DNA from: Sitta carolinensis
Lineage: Eukaryota; Chordata; Aves; Passeriformes; Sittidae
Reading direction: 5' to 3'
Length of the DNA: 64,000 bases
Assembly (NCBI GenBank): GCA_032173965.1
Contig: CM063284.1
Coordinates: 119,014,410-119,078,409, forward strand
A model generated the notes under the pieces. The model searched no databases. It saw only the letters and a list, made by a program, of their open reading frames with translations, and was not told the origin of the DNA. Positions 1 through 56,900 of the stretch are shown here, piece after piece; position 1 is the first letter of the stretch, and each line of letters begins with the position of its first letter. A program made the position numbers and the translations under genes.

Positions 1-46824
<46,824 letters not shown>

Positions 46825-46863
46825 TCAGTCCCCGAGCCGCCCCCGGCCCGCGCCCGCCTCCAT
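46825..46863 (-). other. Possible ARFGEF1 5'-UTR uORF 2 (12 codons)
   Basis: The ATG overlaps the stop of uORF 1 and encodes MEAGAGRGRLGD. Its context has C at -3 and G at +4. There is no further upstream ATG between here and the ARFGEF1 start codon. Confidence 0.35.
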
Positions 46864-46907
46864 CAGCACCGGCGGCGGCGGCCGCAGCAACAACCTGCCC
46901 TCGCCAT
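46863..46907 (-). other. Possible ARFGEF1 5'-UTR uORF 1 (14 codons)
   Basis: An ATG in strong context (A at -3, G at +4) opens MARAGCCCGRRRRC and a stop. It matters only if transcription starts upstream of 46907. Its TGA overlaps the ATG of the next uORF as TGATG. Confidence 0.35.
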
Positions 46908-46927
46908 GTTGGAAGGAAGCGACGTCA
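46900..46927 (-). promoter_or_regulatory. YY1-like, ETS-like and CRE-like site cluster
   Basis: On the gene strand, CCAACATGGCGAGG resembles the YY1 motif that often lies just downstream of housekeeping start sites. Next to it are GGAAGG (ETS-like, plus strand 46911-46916) and CGACGTCA at 46920-46927, one base from a full CRE. The cluster lies about 355 bases upstream of the ARFGEF1 start codon. Confidence 0.45.
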
Positions 46928-47086
46928 GGGCCGCAGCCGGAGCGGGAGGAAGCGGCGTCCGTGTCCCGGGAGGCAGGGCGGGCGGAGGGAAGCGGGAGGG
47001 CGGGGGGCGCTCGCCTTCTGCCCGCCCCGCGGCCGCGCTACAGGTGGAGCGGAGCCGTGGGAGGCAGCGACGAGGGACGCACGGAG

Positions 47087-47296
47087 ATGGCCGCTGCCAC
47101 CTGGGAGCTGGATGAGGAGGAGGGGCAGGGCTTCCCTTCCGGGCCACCAGCGCTGCGAGGTGGAGGAGGAGACGGAGGAGAAAGGCTCCCCCGGGATGCG
47201 CCACCTGCCCCTGAAGGGCGGGCTTCGCCGGGGCTGGGGCAAGGGGCCTCCCTCGGACAGGAGTTGCCCTCCTTCCACGGTCGCCGCCTTCCCTGA
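47087..47296 (+). other. Candidate divergent-transcript ORF, 69 codons
   Basis: On the plus strand, GAGATGGCCGCTGCC gives an ATG with +4 G overlapping a YY1-like ATGGCCGC motif, about 540 bases from the ARFGEF1 ATG in the opposite direction. It encodes an acidic start, MAAATWELDEEEGQG, then Gly/Pro/Arg-rich sequence typical of translated GC-rich DNA. It matches no protein I know. It may mark the first exon of a divergent lncRNA or may be chance. Confidence 0.25.
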
Positions 47297-47560
47297 CGCG
47301 AAACGCCCAGGGCAGCGAGCGGACAGCAGCCCCCGGCACCGCAGGAGGGAGAAAGGACGGGAGGTGTCCGGGCTGCCCGGGCGCTCCCTCAGCGCCTCCC
47401 TTCCCGGTCCTGTAGCCCTGCCCGCCTCTCTGCTCGGGTGCGGAGGAGCGCTGCACCTGCGAGTTCGTACGGTGCCCTTCCTCTATCGCCTGCATCCTCT
47501 AACTAGAGCGCTGTCGTCCTGCGTTTCTTCCCACTGCACGTGCGCTAGGAGTATAGAGCA

Positions 47561-49721
47561 TTGAAGAAAGTAATAAAAAGCTCAGGTCGATCCTGCCTAA
47601 CTGGTAAGCAGCAAAAACATAACAGAGCCAGCTTTTGCTCTCAGGAGTGCTAGTACACCAATATTTAATAGTCAGATTTGGTGCTAACAGAAGGCAGGTC
47701 CGGTTTAGAAATTTTTTACCTGATTAAAAATAATTAAAAAAAAAATCTTAGAAATTGATTTGGAAATGAAAGAGCAGAAGTTCTAGATGTATCTTTCAAG
47801 CAGAGGCAACAAGGCTATAGTATCAGTGTGCAGAAAACAAGGGATGATTGTGGAAACCAGGGGCCATCTCTGACCTCTGAGGACAGAGCCAACACACAGG
47901 AAAGCTATCCCCAGCAAGCCTTTTCAGTCGGTTCTCTGTTCCTGTGATCCTGCTGTATCAGTCAGGAGCACAAGCTTCGGAAGTTAATCCCAGCACCTTC
48001 CTCCTGGGAGCATTTGAGAGAGTCTGCCCAGGCTGTCATGCCATTGTGCCAAGGTCTTGTAAGAAGTTTGTTTGAGCACCTGTTTTTTTTTTGATCTACA
48101 ATGGAGCCATTGTAGATGCATTAGTAAAGTACAGTGATCTCAACCCCCCAATGCAGAGGCAACTAATGCTACCCAGTGTTGCTTAACCTAGTTTCCCAAA
48201 TGAGAAATTCTGTGTGCCAAAGTGACTCGTTGCCTTACAAGTGTGACTTTTTAAGGAACACACTGGACAGGGAATTCTGCTTAAGCTAGAGGTGAATGCA
48301 AAGCTTGGCAGTTAAAGCAAAACACTTATTCTGCTGAAATTACCGTATTTGTTCTAGTGTCTTTTTCTGGTTACTGGATATTTTGCCACCCAACTGATAA
48401 ACAGTACAGATAATATGAAGAGGGTGCATCTGATTTTAGCATTATGACAGCTTTGTGAGAGAGAAGTTGTATCACCAAGCATATTGATTCCTGAAAAAAA
48501 GACTGTATTCAGATTGTGTTGATTAATTCAAAAGACTCTGTTTTCAGCAGCAAAGCTAAGTATGCTTGAATTATTTCTAGTAATTTATTTAGGGAAAACC
48601 ATTTGCCTGTTCACTAATTTTATTTTTTTTAAATGTATAGGTGCGAGTTCAAAAATGTAGATGTCAAAATTACTTTGGTCTTTCGAAGCAGCCTGCCTGC
48701 CTGAGCACATGTCAAACATTAAGAATTTCCATGGAGTTCTTGCTGGTAGGTTTGCACAAATCATTTGAGTCCAGATTCCCTTAGCCAAGTCAGAGCTTAC
48801 AAGTGTTATTTAGCAAATGGAGTTTGCTATTGATTTTCACAGTCCATTTAGCAGAAATAGGCTTGCAATATGAAGAAAAAGGGTATCTGTACATAAAGAG
48901 CACTGAGCGCTGCAGTTATCTGGTTTGTTCCTATTAATGTCTATTTTCATATTCTGTACACAAAATAATCTTTTATGTAAAATGTATTTTAGTTGAGCAT
49001 ATAGAATTACTGCTGAAGCATCTGGAGAAAAAGACCTGTCAAAAAGAGACTCAGTTCCATGTCTTTCATTCCTGCTCTAATATGAATGCTTGTTTTGGTT
49101 TAGGTATTATTTTAATGAGGTTCGAATGTTCAAATTCTGTTCTCAGTTTCAAACAACTGCTGCTCTGTTGATTCACTTTGTAACTTGGCACAGCTGGTAA
49201 TCTGCATCTACATTCTAGTCACAAGGCAAACACTACTTAAACTCTGCAACATTGTAGAGCCTGCTTCTGAAGTTGCACAGGAAAATCTTATTTTAATTCA
49301 CCTGTCCAGTAGGTTAGAATTCACTTTCCTTTCCAAAGCTGAGTCAATAAGGACGGAAATTCCAGGGGAACTATTATATTGGAGAGAAAAAGTCCCATGC
49401 CCTCATTTAGGGACAAGATATGAATGGCAATCAGCTTGTGTGCTGGGTCCCAGTGCTTTGAATAAAGTCAGTTGTTATAACAGCTTCATTTATTAGGTGA
49501 GCCAGCTACTAAAATAATGTTTGGTCAATTATAAAAAAAATTATGAACTTTGAGGAAGCATTTTGAGGAAAGATTTTGTTACAGAGACTACAGGAACGTG
49601 TTTAACTCTTTGCTGATTACTTTAAAAGCTAGTGGTTTATATCTAGTGAAAGGAGAATGAGAAGACTCATAAGAATGAAAAGGCAAAGATTTAGAATATT
49701 TGTCTTACATGGATTCCTAAC
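47561..49721. other. Intergenic, upstream of ARFGEF1
   Basis: Composition returns to AT-rich just after 47560. I see no exon with good splice sites, no RNA gene and no repeat family. The frames at 48585 and 49185 are chance. Confidence 0.7.
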
Positions 49722-49757
49722 TAGAATCGTTTAGGTTGGGAAAGACCTTTAAGGTCA

Positions 49758-50284
49758 TGTCCTGGGTTGAAGTATATTCTGTCACCGTCTTCATGAACTG
49801 TTGAAACCAGGTGAGGCAGTGCTCCCTGCCTCCCCCACTCTGGATTATCTTCTGTTAATGGGCCCATCAGCACCTTGCCACATGACTCACAGATATCTCC
49901 CTCCTGGACCATCTCCTGTTAATGGGCTCATCAGGCCTTATCACATCACTCACCATCCCATTGTGAGATGCTCCACCCAGAGGGAGGAACCAAGCATTCC
50001 AGCCTGGATATAAGCTGAGACCGAACACCAGAGCAGCACTTACCTACTGGACTCCTAGAGGACAAGAGCTACTGCTGGATCTTCAGACCCATTATTTCTA
50101 CAGGATCACTGCTTCATCAGAACCACTCTGCTTAGACTGCTGCCACCATAGAGTGTCAGGTTGTATTCTGTCTTTGTCAGTGTTTTTGTACTACTGCATT
50201 TATTTATTTCTTTTAATTTTTTTTCCCTATAAAATTATAATTCTGACTTACGATCTCCCACTGGTTTGATTTCAAACTAATACA
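49758..50284 (+). mobile_element. Solo LTR (527 bp) with 5-bp target-site duplication GGTCA
   Basis: The element starts TGTCCTGGGTTGAAG and ends TTTCAAACTAATACA, giving TG...CA termini. The bases GGTCA occur at 49753-49757 and again at 50285-50289. Joining the flanks restores CR1 sequence. A TATAAG box lies at 50009-50014, downstream of a 64-bp-period duplication at about 49847-49972 that resembles U3 enhancer repeats. There is no internal retroviral sequence. The 5-bp duplication fits ERVL and some other avian ERVs; the family is not named. Confidence 0.9.
49847..49972 (+). repeat. Imperfect tandem duplication inside LTR U3 (about 64-bp period)
   Basis: The string CTGTTAATGGGC is found at 49852 and 49916, each followed by CATCAG, then a CACAT-ACTCAC segment. 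The two copies have diverged moderately. Confidence 0.8.
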
Positions 50285-50312
50285 GGTCACTTAACCTAAC
50301 TGTAAAGCCAGC

Positions 50313-50950
50313 TGTCCTGGTTTAAGGCAAATTTGGGAACAAACCTCCGTATGGGTCCCTCCAGAAAGCAAATCCAAATGGTCCCTCCCCCAACTGGTTC
50401 AGGAAGGATTTCCCGTAGAGGAAAGTGGAAAAATGTGTTTATTTAACAGGCAAAGCACAACAAATGAATACCAAAGAACAAAATCTCTCACCGCTCCACA
50501 GAGATGCCCAATCCAGCCAGTCTGTGCCATGGGTGCAGCTCGGCTCGCTCTGTCTGTATCAGTCCCTGGCACTGGGAAATGCTGGGTCCAGTCCAGGCCT
50601 GGGGGGACACAGGGGTGAGCTCTGGTGCTCTTCTGGGTCTTAGTCCGGAGCTGGTTTGAACAGTTCCAAGGAAAAAGGAAAAAAACCCTCACAGTTTGGA
50701 GAACTTCTGTGCTTCAGCTAGCCAAAAACTAACAAAAAGCAAAGGAGAGCTCTCTCCTGCCATCTGCACTGTAGGCCACACTCGCTGTGTGTCCAGGAAA
50801 GCTGAAAACTCTGATCTTGATGTTTTGAAAACAACCACCTCAGACATTCCACCGCTTCTCCTTCATTCTCAGATCCAGTTTTAAAGGTACAGAACTTATT
50901 TTTGATTTAAACAGATGAATGGGGATACAATTCAGCATCAACCCAGGATA
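50313..50950 (-). mobile_element. Second solo LTR (638 bp) with 5-bp target-site duplication CCAGC
   Basis: CCAGC flanks the element at 50308-50312 and 50951-50955. Read on the minus strand it starts TATCCTGGGTTGATG and ends GCCTTAAACCAGGACA. The first 12 bases equal those of the neighbouring LTR except for a TG to TA change at base 2. The minus strand also has an AATAAG-type poly(A) signal near 50905. No gag, pol or env remnant is present. The open frames at 50399-50884 are by-products. Confidence 0.85.
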
Positions 50951-51880
50951 CCAGCACTGCCAAGTCCACCACTAAACCATGTCCTTAAGTGCCACATATA
51001 CATGCCTTTTAAATACCTTCAGGAATTGTGACTTAATGACTTCCATGGGCAGCCTGTTCCAAAGCTTGACAACCCTTTTGGTAAAGAAATTTCTATTAAT
51101 ATTCAATCTAAACCTCCCTCGGTGCAACTTGGGGACATTTCCTCTTGTTCTGTCACTTGTTACTTGGGGGAAAAGGCTGACATCCACCTGGCTACAATCT
51201 TCTTTCAGGTAGTTGTAGAGGGTGATAAGGGCCTCCTTTTCTCCAGGCTGAACAATTCCAGATCCCTCAGCTGCTCCTCAAGATACTTGTGCTCCAGACC
51301 CTTCCCCAGCTCTGTTGCTCTGCTCTGGACATGCTCCAGCACCCCAATGCTTTTCTCTCTAGTGAGGGACCCAGAAAAGGGTATAAGGTGTGGTCTCACC
51401 ACTGCTGAGTACAGGGGGACAATCACTGCCTGCTCCTGCTGGCCACATTCTTCCTTATACAGGCCAGGTGCCACTGGCCACCTTGGCCACCCAGGCAGAT
51501 GCTGACTCAAGTTCAGCTGCTGTTGACCAGCTCCCACAGGTCTTTTTCCAAGGGACATCTCTATGGCCATGCTTCCCCAGACTTATAGCACTGTGTGGGA
51601 TTGTTGTGACCCAAGGACAGGACCTGGCAATTTGCCTTCTTGCCTTGTTAAACCTCATACAGTTTGCCTTGGCCCATCAATTCAGCCTGTCCAGAGTTGC
51701 AGACCCTTCCCAACATCCAGGTGATCAACACTCCCACCCAACTTTGTGTCATCTGCAAAGTGACTGAGGGTACACTCAATTCCCTTGCCCAGATTATTGG
51801 TACAGTTATTAAACAGGACCAGGCCCACTACAGAGCCCTGGGGAACAGATTGTGCCATATGACAACAGTGTCTTGCAAAG

Positions 51881-53436
51881 AAATCCAGAATTCTTATTGT
51901 ATACAGTGATTCTAATGCCTGAATTATTTTGGTTTCAGCATGCAGATCTTTGCTTTACTAGTAATTTGTTTTACTAATAAATGTCTGACCAAAGGACTGT
52001 AATCCTCATAGCTGTAGAGATTCCTATTTGGTTGCTGAAGTCCTGAAGATGTGGAAAAGGACTGTTCAGTTTTTTTTTCTGCTCAAACTTCTAAGACTGC
52101 TGGCAACATGTATGAATGTACATTGATGTATGAAATATAATAGTTGTCCAATCAAACTTGAGAAATGTTTCATGTTCAACGTAGAAGAGCCATGTAGTAT
52201 GTACGCCCTAAAGCAAAAAACCATCTCTGCTTTCTTGGAGCCTTAATATTTAAACTTAGAGCAGCACAAGAGAAAAAAACAGTATTTGAGAACCATGGCA
52301 AAAATTACTGTCTAGAACATCTTTATTTACCAGTTAATTGGAATATTCCAGAAGCTATTTATATTGTTTCATATATTTAAACTCTTTTGAGGTGAGTGTT
52401 AGAGACTTGTTTAGTAAAAAACTGTAGAGAACTTTCCATGTGATAGGGAACAATTAGCACCTGCTTCTGTTGACTTTATGTACCACAATTGTATGTAGTG
52501 CTTGTCTGAAAATACTGATAAGCTATGATTAGGAGCCTTGGCTTAAAAGTCAGATGAGCAGTAAAAGGGAATAGTAAAAGTGCAGTCTCATGCTTAGAAA
52601 GAGCTGATGATTTTAAGCTGTTCTGCCTCAAAGGGATCTTTTTCACCTGTGTGAGCTCCCATACACTTTCTTGTGTTGATCCATCTGTGTAACTGTGCCA
52701 TTAGTTAGTTCATCTGTGGTTCAGTTTTATAATGAAGTTAGTTTTCAGTGGGATCAGTGAATTGATCAGACTTATGTGCATATTCAGTAAATCTTACACT
52801 AGAAAAGGAGTGGGGAATGTGTGTGATGAGGAGGACTGCTACTCATGGTGGCACTGTCTTCTTAAATCACCTTGATGAGTTTTGAAACAGCACAGTGATA
52901 ATTAGACTGTGATCACTTTAAGCTAGAATAAAACAGAACTACTACTAGAAGATGCAGTCCTTCCTGCTTCTACCTAGATGTTTCTTACTTCCTTTGTGAG
53001 TGAAGCATTTACATTGCTGTGTGGTGAACTATGTGCTGAATTATATGCAGAATTTAATTAGATTGAAATTAACCTGACAAGGAACAGATTATTTTGAATC
53101 CAGATATATTTCATATCTGAATTCAGCAGACAACCTCACAGATGTTTGTGTTAGTTCAGGGGAAAGGATAACACAAGAACAGGAACATGAAAATAGGTAA
53201 GAAGAGGTCAGGTTTGCTTTTTTTTTTTTTTTTTTTAAAACCCAACAGTACTGGTTTATGCCAACTTAAAGTATGGTTTAAACTACTACTTTTAATATAC
53301 GTTTTCTTGATTGTTTCCATGGTGCAAGAAAGCACTCAGCCCGGTCTCTGTATGTAACCCCGTATATAGGATGATGAGTCCATAGAGAGGACTAGTGTAT
53401 TTCTGGGACTGCATATGAACCTTTAATCATGGTGGC
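51881..53436. other. Intergenic
   Basis: AT-rich sequence with a T19 run at 53218-53236. No gene or repeat family was recognised. Confidence 0.7.
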
Positions 53437-53790
53437 TCACTTGTCACCTTCTTTAGCCCCAGTATAGTACCTTGCATCTGTTCCCATTCTGTTTTCGTGG
53501 ACCAGGTGCAAATAATCAGTGCATAATGGATCAGAGTCCAGATGGATATGACAGATGGGAACCTGGAACAGGAGAGAAACTATGATTATGTTCTCATCTG
53601 CAGGCACCTTGGTGGAGAGGTTTTCAAGATTTTTACTGAATGCATAAGATTTAACAGGTCTGCTGGTGGTGTTGCTTGTGTAATACTGAGGCATATACCA
53701 AGCATTCCTCTCTGTCCCTTTATGGACCTGTAGGGCTGCCTCCCTTGTAAAAACAGGTAAAGCAAAATCCAGAATTGTCAGTGTATCCAT
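53437..53790 (-). other. Unrecognised ORF, 117 codons from its first ATG
   Basis: This is one of the longer open frames outside the CpG island and the repeats. From the ATG at 53790-53788 it reads MDTLTILDFALPVFTREAAL, then LQVHKGTERNAWYMPQYYTS, and ends GAKEGDK. I recognise no domain, signal peptide or membrane segment. The composition is balanced rather than low-complexity, so it could be an old repeat-derived frame or part of an unknown transcript. Chance is also possible at this length. Confidence 0.2.
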
Positions 53791-53861
53791 TATGCAAAGG
53801 ATCACAGTGTGCCAACCAAACTGCAAGGGATACACTCACCATAAATTACTTTAAGTGGGGG

Positions 53862-53928
53862 TTTTTTTTTGTTTTTTTTTTTTTTTTTTTTTTTTTTGGT
53901 TTTTTTTTTTTTTTTGTTGTTGTTGTTT
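53862..53928. repeat. T-rich tract with GTT repeat
   Basis: T runs of 9 to 26 bases are separated by single G or GG and followed by (GTT)4. It is a simple repeat. Bases after 53928 do not look like a retrotransposed gene. Confidence 0.9.
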
Positions 53929-56900
53929 CAGGCTTTTTACGTAAAATCTGGAACTGAAGAGGCCAGTTTGTTCATAGAGTGAGTATTCTGACAGGTTGGA
54001 GTATATCCACTCTTGCACTGACCAAAAAAAAAAGCAAGTGTTTGTTAACAGAGGGAATATGCACCAGTAGATAGGTTTGTACCTAATGTTTGTACAAAAG
54101 CGTATAACATCCTGGAGTGACCAGTAAGGGAATAAACATCCATCACTGCAAGGAGACTCTTTCAAGGTGACAAATTCATACCTTAAAGCTAAAAAGTACA
54201 GACTCTTTCTGTATTGAAATACATTCCTGACACTACATTTGAGTGAGGAAACATGCTCCTAGCAAAGGATGCCATCTGTCAGTTTGTGACATGTAGGAAA
54301 AATGTCAGAGATCAGTGAAGAAAAAATCCCACCTCTTGTGGTTGATGGAAATAAAGTTTTGAATTGTGGCTGAAAAGTGTGAGAGGATATCAAAGGCTTC
54401 TGGCTGTAGCTTGAATTTACATGCTGGAAGTTATACCAGTGGATTTGATGGAATATATTTCTTTTTTCTTGTTCTTTTTCTGTGGGAATGTATTTTCTTC
54501 TAGCCTACCTGTAGGAGTTTTCCACTTGTTCTTTCTTCTGCATGTTGCTCCTGCTAACAGATGAATAATTCAGTTCCCACCTTCCATGGCGCCTCAGCAT
54601 ACTGTTCCCTAATACTGTGAATGAAGAAGGAATATAAGTATCCATCTTAAAGACAGAGGAAATGCATTTTTAAAAAATTGGTCATACAGGGTTTTTAAAA
54701 AGTTTCTTAGGTAGTTTTTCGAACTTAAGGGGCTGATTATGGATGTACCAGCCCTAACTGTCTGAAAAGGTGATTTTCTGGGACACTGTTGAAGAAGAGA
54801 ATGCTTTTTGTGGAAAATAGTAATGAATAGCACGTACTCACCCTGAACCAGTAACCTACTATATATACAGTTGTTGTTGTATGTGAAACTATGCAAATGC
54901 AAAGGTAAACTCAAGCCAGTATAGTGACTACTTCATGATGGCAAATATTTCTGTCCTTAAATGTCAAGAATATAAAGCTCTGGTAATTTCTTGAGAGCTT
55001 TAGCACTGCAAAAGAAGACATTTGGAGAATGCATGGCAAAGCTAGCAATAAGATCTTCTGATTTATTGCTTCTCCCATCCACCTCCAGAAGATAAAACTG
55101 CTAAGGAACTGTTACTGGATTAAGGAGAACTATTGAAAAGAAGAAAGTCACAACATGATTGCTTTTTTTTCCTGGGAGGTGCTGTCACTACCATTATGGA
55201 TTGTTTTCCTGGATTACTTTTGGTGGGTGAGTCTGGTTAATTAGTAACTTCCCCAAACACCTGTAATAGGAAGTACTACTATAGTATATAGCTTGTCTCA
55301 CATACTTAATCTCCAGTGTCAGTTCAAAAATGGGAATAATCTGACAAATGAGAAAAGTAAAAAATTTACTGAAAATTATATCTGTTCCACTTTATATCCT
55401 AGCTTCATCTTCTGAAGGCCTTTGTGACTGATGTAACATGATCAGTGTAAAGCATGCTGAGTTGTCCTACAGATTTGTAATTAAATAGCCTAGATATTGG
55501 GTGCATGAAGCATTAGTCTGAATCTAATTCATATATGCTGGATGCCTCTTTTCCCCTTGATCAGAGGTGAATTTTCAATGTAGCACTTTAGAACTTAATT
55601 GTTTTCAAAAGTTTGTGGATGTCTTTCAATGAGCTGCTAATAAAGAAAAGTTGAAAATTGAAGTTGAAAATAACAGTTGTAAATAAAAATCAACTGAGAA
55701 ATGCCGAATGGAATTCAGCTGGAGAAAAATATCCCTTAAATCTTTGGACAGGGTAAGTCAAATGAATAACGAGGGTGGTTTCCAAGTATTTTAATATCTG
55801 TGTTGAAACACTTAGATAGAGAGGTCATAAAAGTCATGTGAATTAAGGTGTGAAACAATGAGACTGAAGCAATAACCACTTTTAAATGCCATGAAATGAG
55901 CTTTGAATCTGCCTGATTGTTTCCTTGAGCAACTGCAATGGGTCATTTCCTGTCAAAAATGCAATAACTGATGTTTGAGCATATGCTAACACAACTTTTT
56001 GAATTGTGGTCTTCATGACATGAATGAAATATTTTTAATATGAATAACTTGAAAGATAAAATTGAATGCAAGTTATGGATACTTTTGCCTAAAAGAAAAA
56101 CATTAAAAAAGCACTGCAGTGATTCATTCTAATATGCCAGCTAGCTAACTGTTTGCTAGGTGTGTACTCACTCAAGTATTTTTACAAGACATTTTGAAAC
56201 ATGTGCAGCAGTTTTGATTAGACTTCCATTATGTTTCTCGTTTCAAGTCAAATGTCACAGCTGATGTGCAAGCTAGATCATGAAAAACTGGAATGGTTGG
56301 CTTACAGCATCTATGATGACATTGAAAGCTGCTGCTGTCTGGGTTTTGATCCAGGCAGACCTGGAGTGTTAAGTTTTGATATATGAAGGTTTATATTGTG
56401 TGCTCTTTCTTTGTTTTATAATTTTAAGTCTGGATAGTGGCTATCAGAGAATTTTCCTGTGCCACTGGTACTGTTGAAGTTCAATTTATAATTTTTATAG
56501 ATAAGAAATTCAAACAAACGTTGGGCTGGAATAGATCTCATTTATCATAGTTTGTGAGATGCAGCAGATAGTTCTACAGGACCCTTGTAATAACAATACA
56601 AATCAATGCTTATGGTAATCCTTATGGTGTTTTATATATACCTGGACCAAACTTACCTCCTTGGCTCGTTCTGGGACTAGATAAATTTACTAATAAAAGT
56701 TTAGCTGCATTTATTTAATAGTAGGTTATAGCATGGAGCTTGAATTGGTCTACTTGCTCTACGTGGGATGAGGGTCACAACTCTGGATTGCCGCTGGTGT
56801 CATCCTTAAAATACTCCCCTAACTAACCACTGCAATTCATTAGTTACTGTTTCCTTAACTTTTCCTGGTTTAAACTCTAGTCAGCACATTGCTTCATCTT

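Larger units (their letters stand above)
49722..51880 (-). mobile_element. CR1 LINE, 5'-truncated, interrupted by two solo LTRs
   Basis: The minus strand carries the end of CR1 ORF2, with several frameshifts. The reverse transcriptase motif FADDTKLGG reads from the complement of about 51735-51759. It is followed by [34 protein letters not shown], then FFTKRVVKLWNRLPMEV and KDMV at the ORF end (stop at 50972-50974). The 3' untranslated part is split into 50951-50974, 50285-50312 and 49722-49757. It ends near 49722 with AGAATCGTTTAGGTTGGG as seen on the plus strand. The 5' edge near 51860-51880 is approximate. The copy is dead. Confidence 0.93.

Noticed and set aside
50972..51570. Frames that look like conserved proteins
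   Set aside because: They are the decayed C-terminal end of CR1 ORF2, not host genes; the frame shifts near 51195 and again further upstream.
53862..53928. Poly(A) tail of a processed pseudogene on the minus strand
   Set aside because: No spliced coding sequence lies next to the tract, and its (GTT)n and G interruptions fit a simple repeat. Birds also have few processed pseudogenes.
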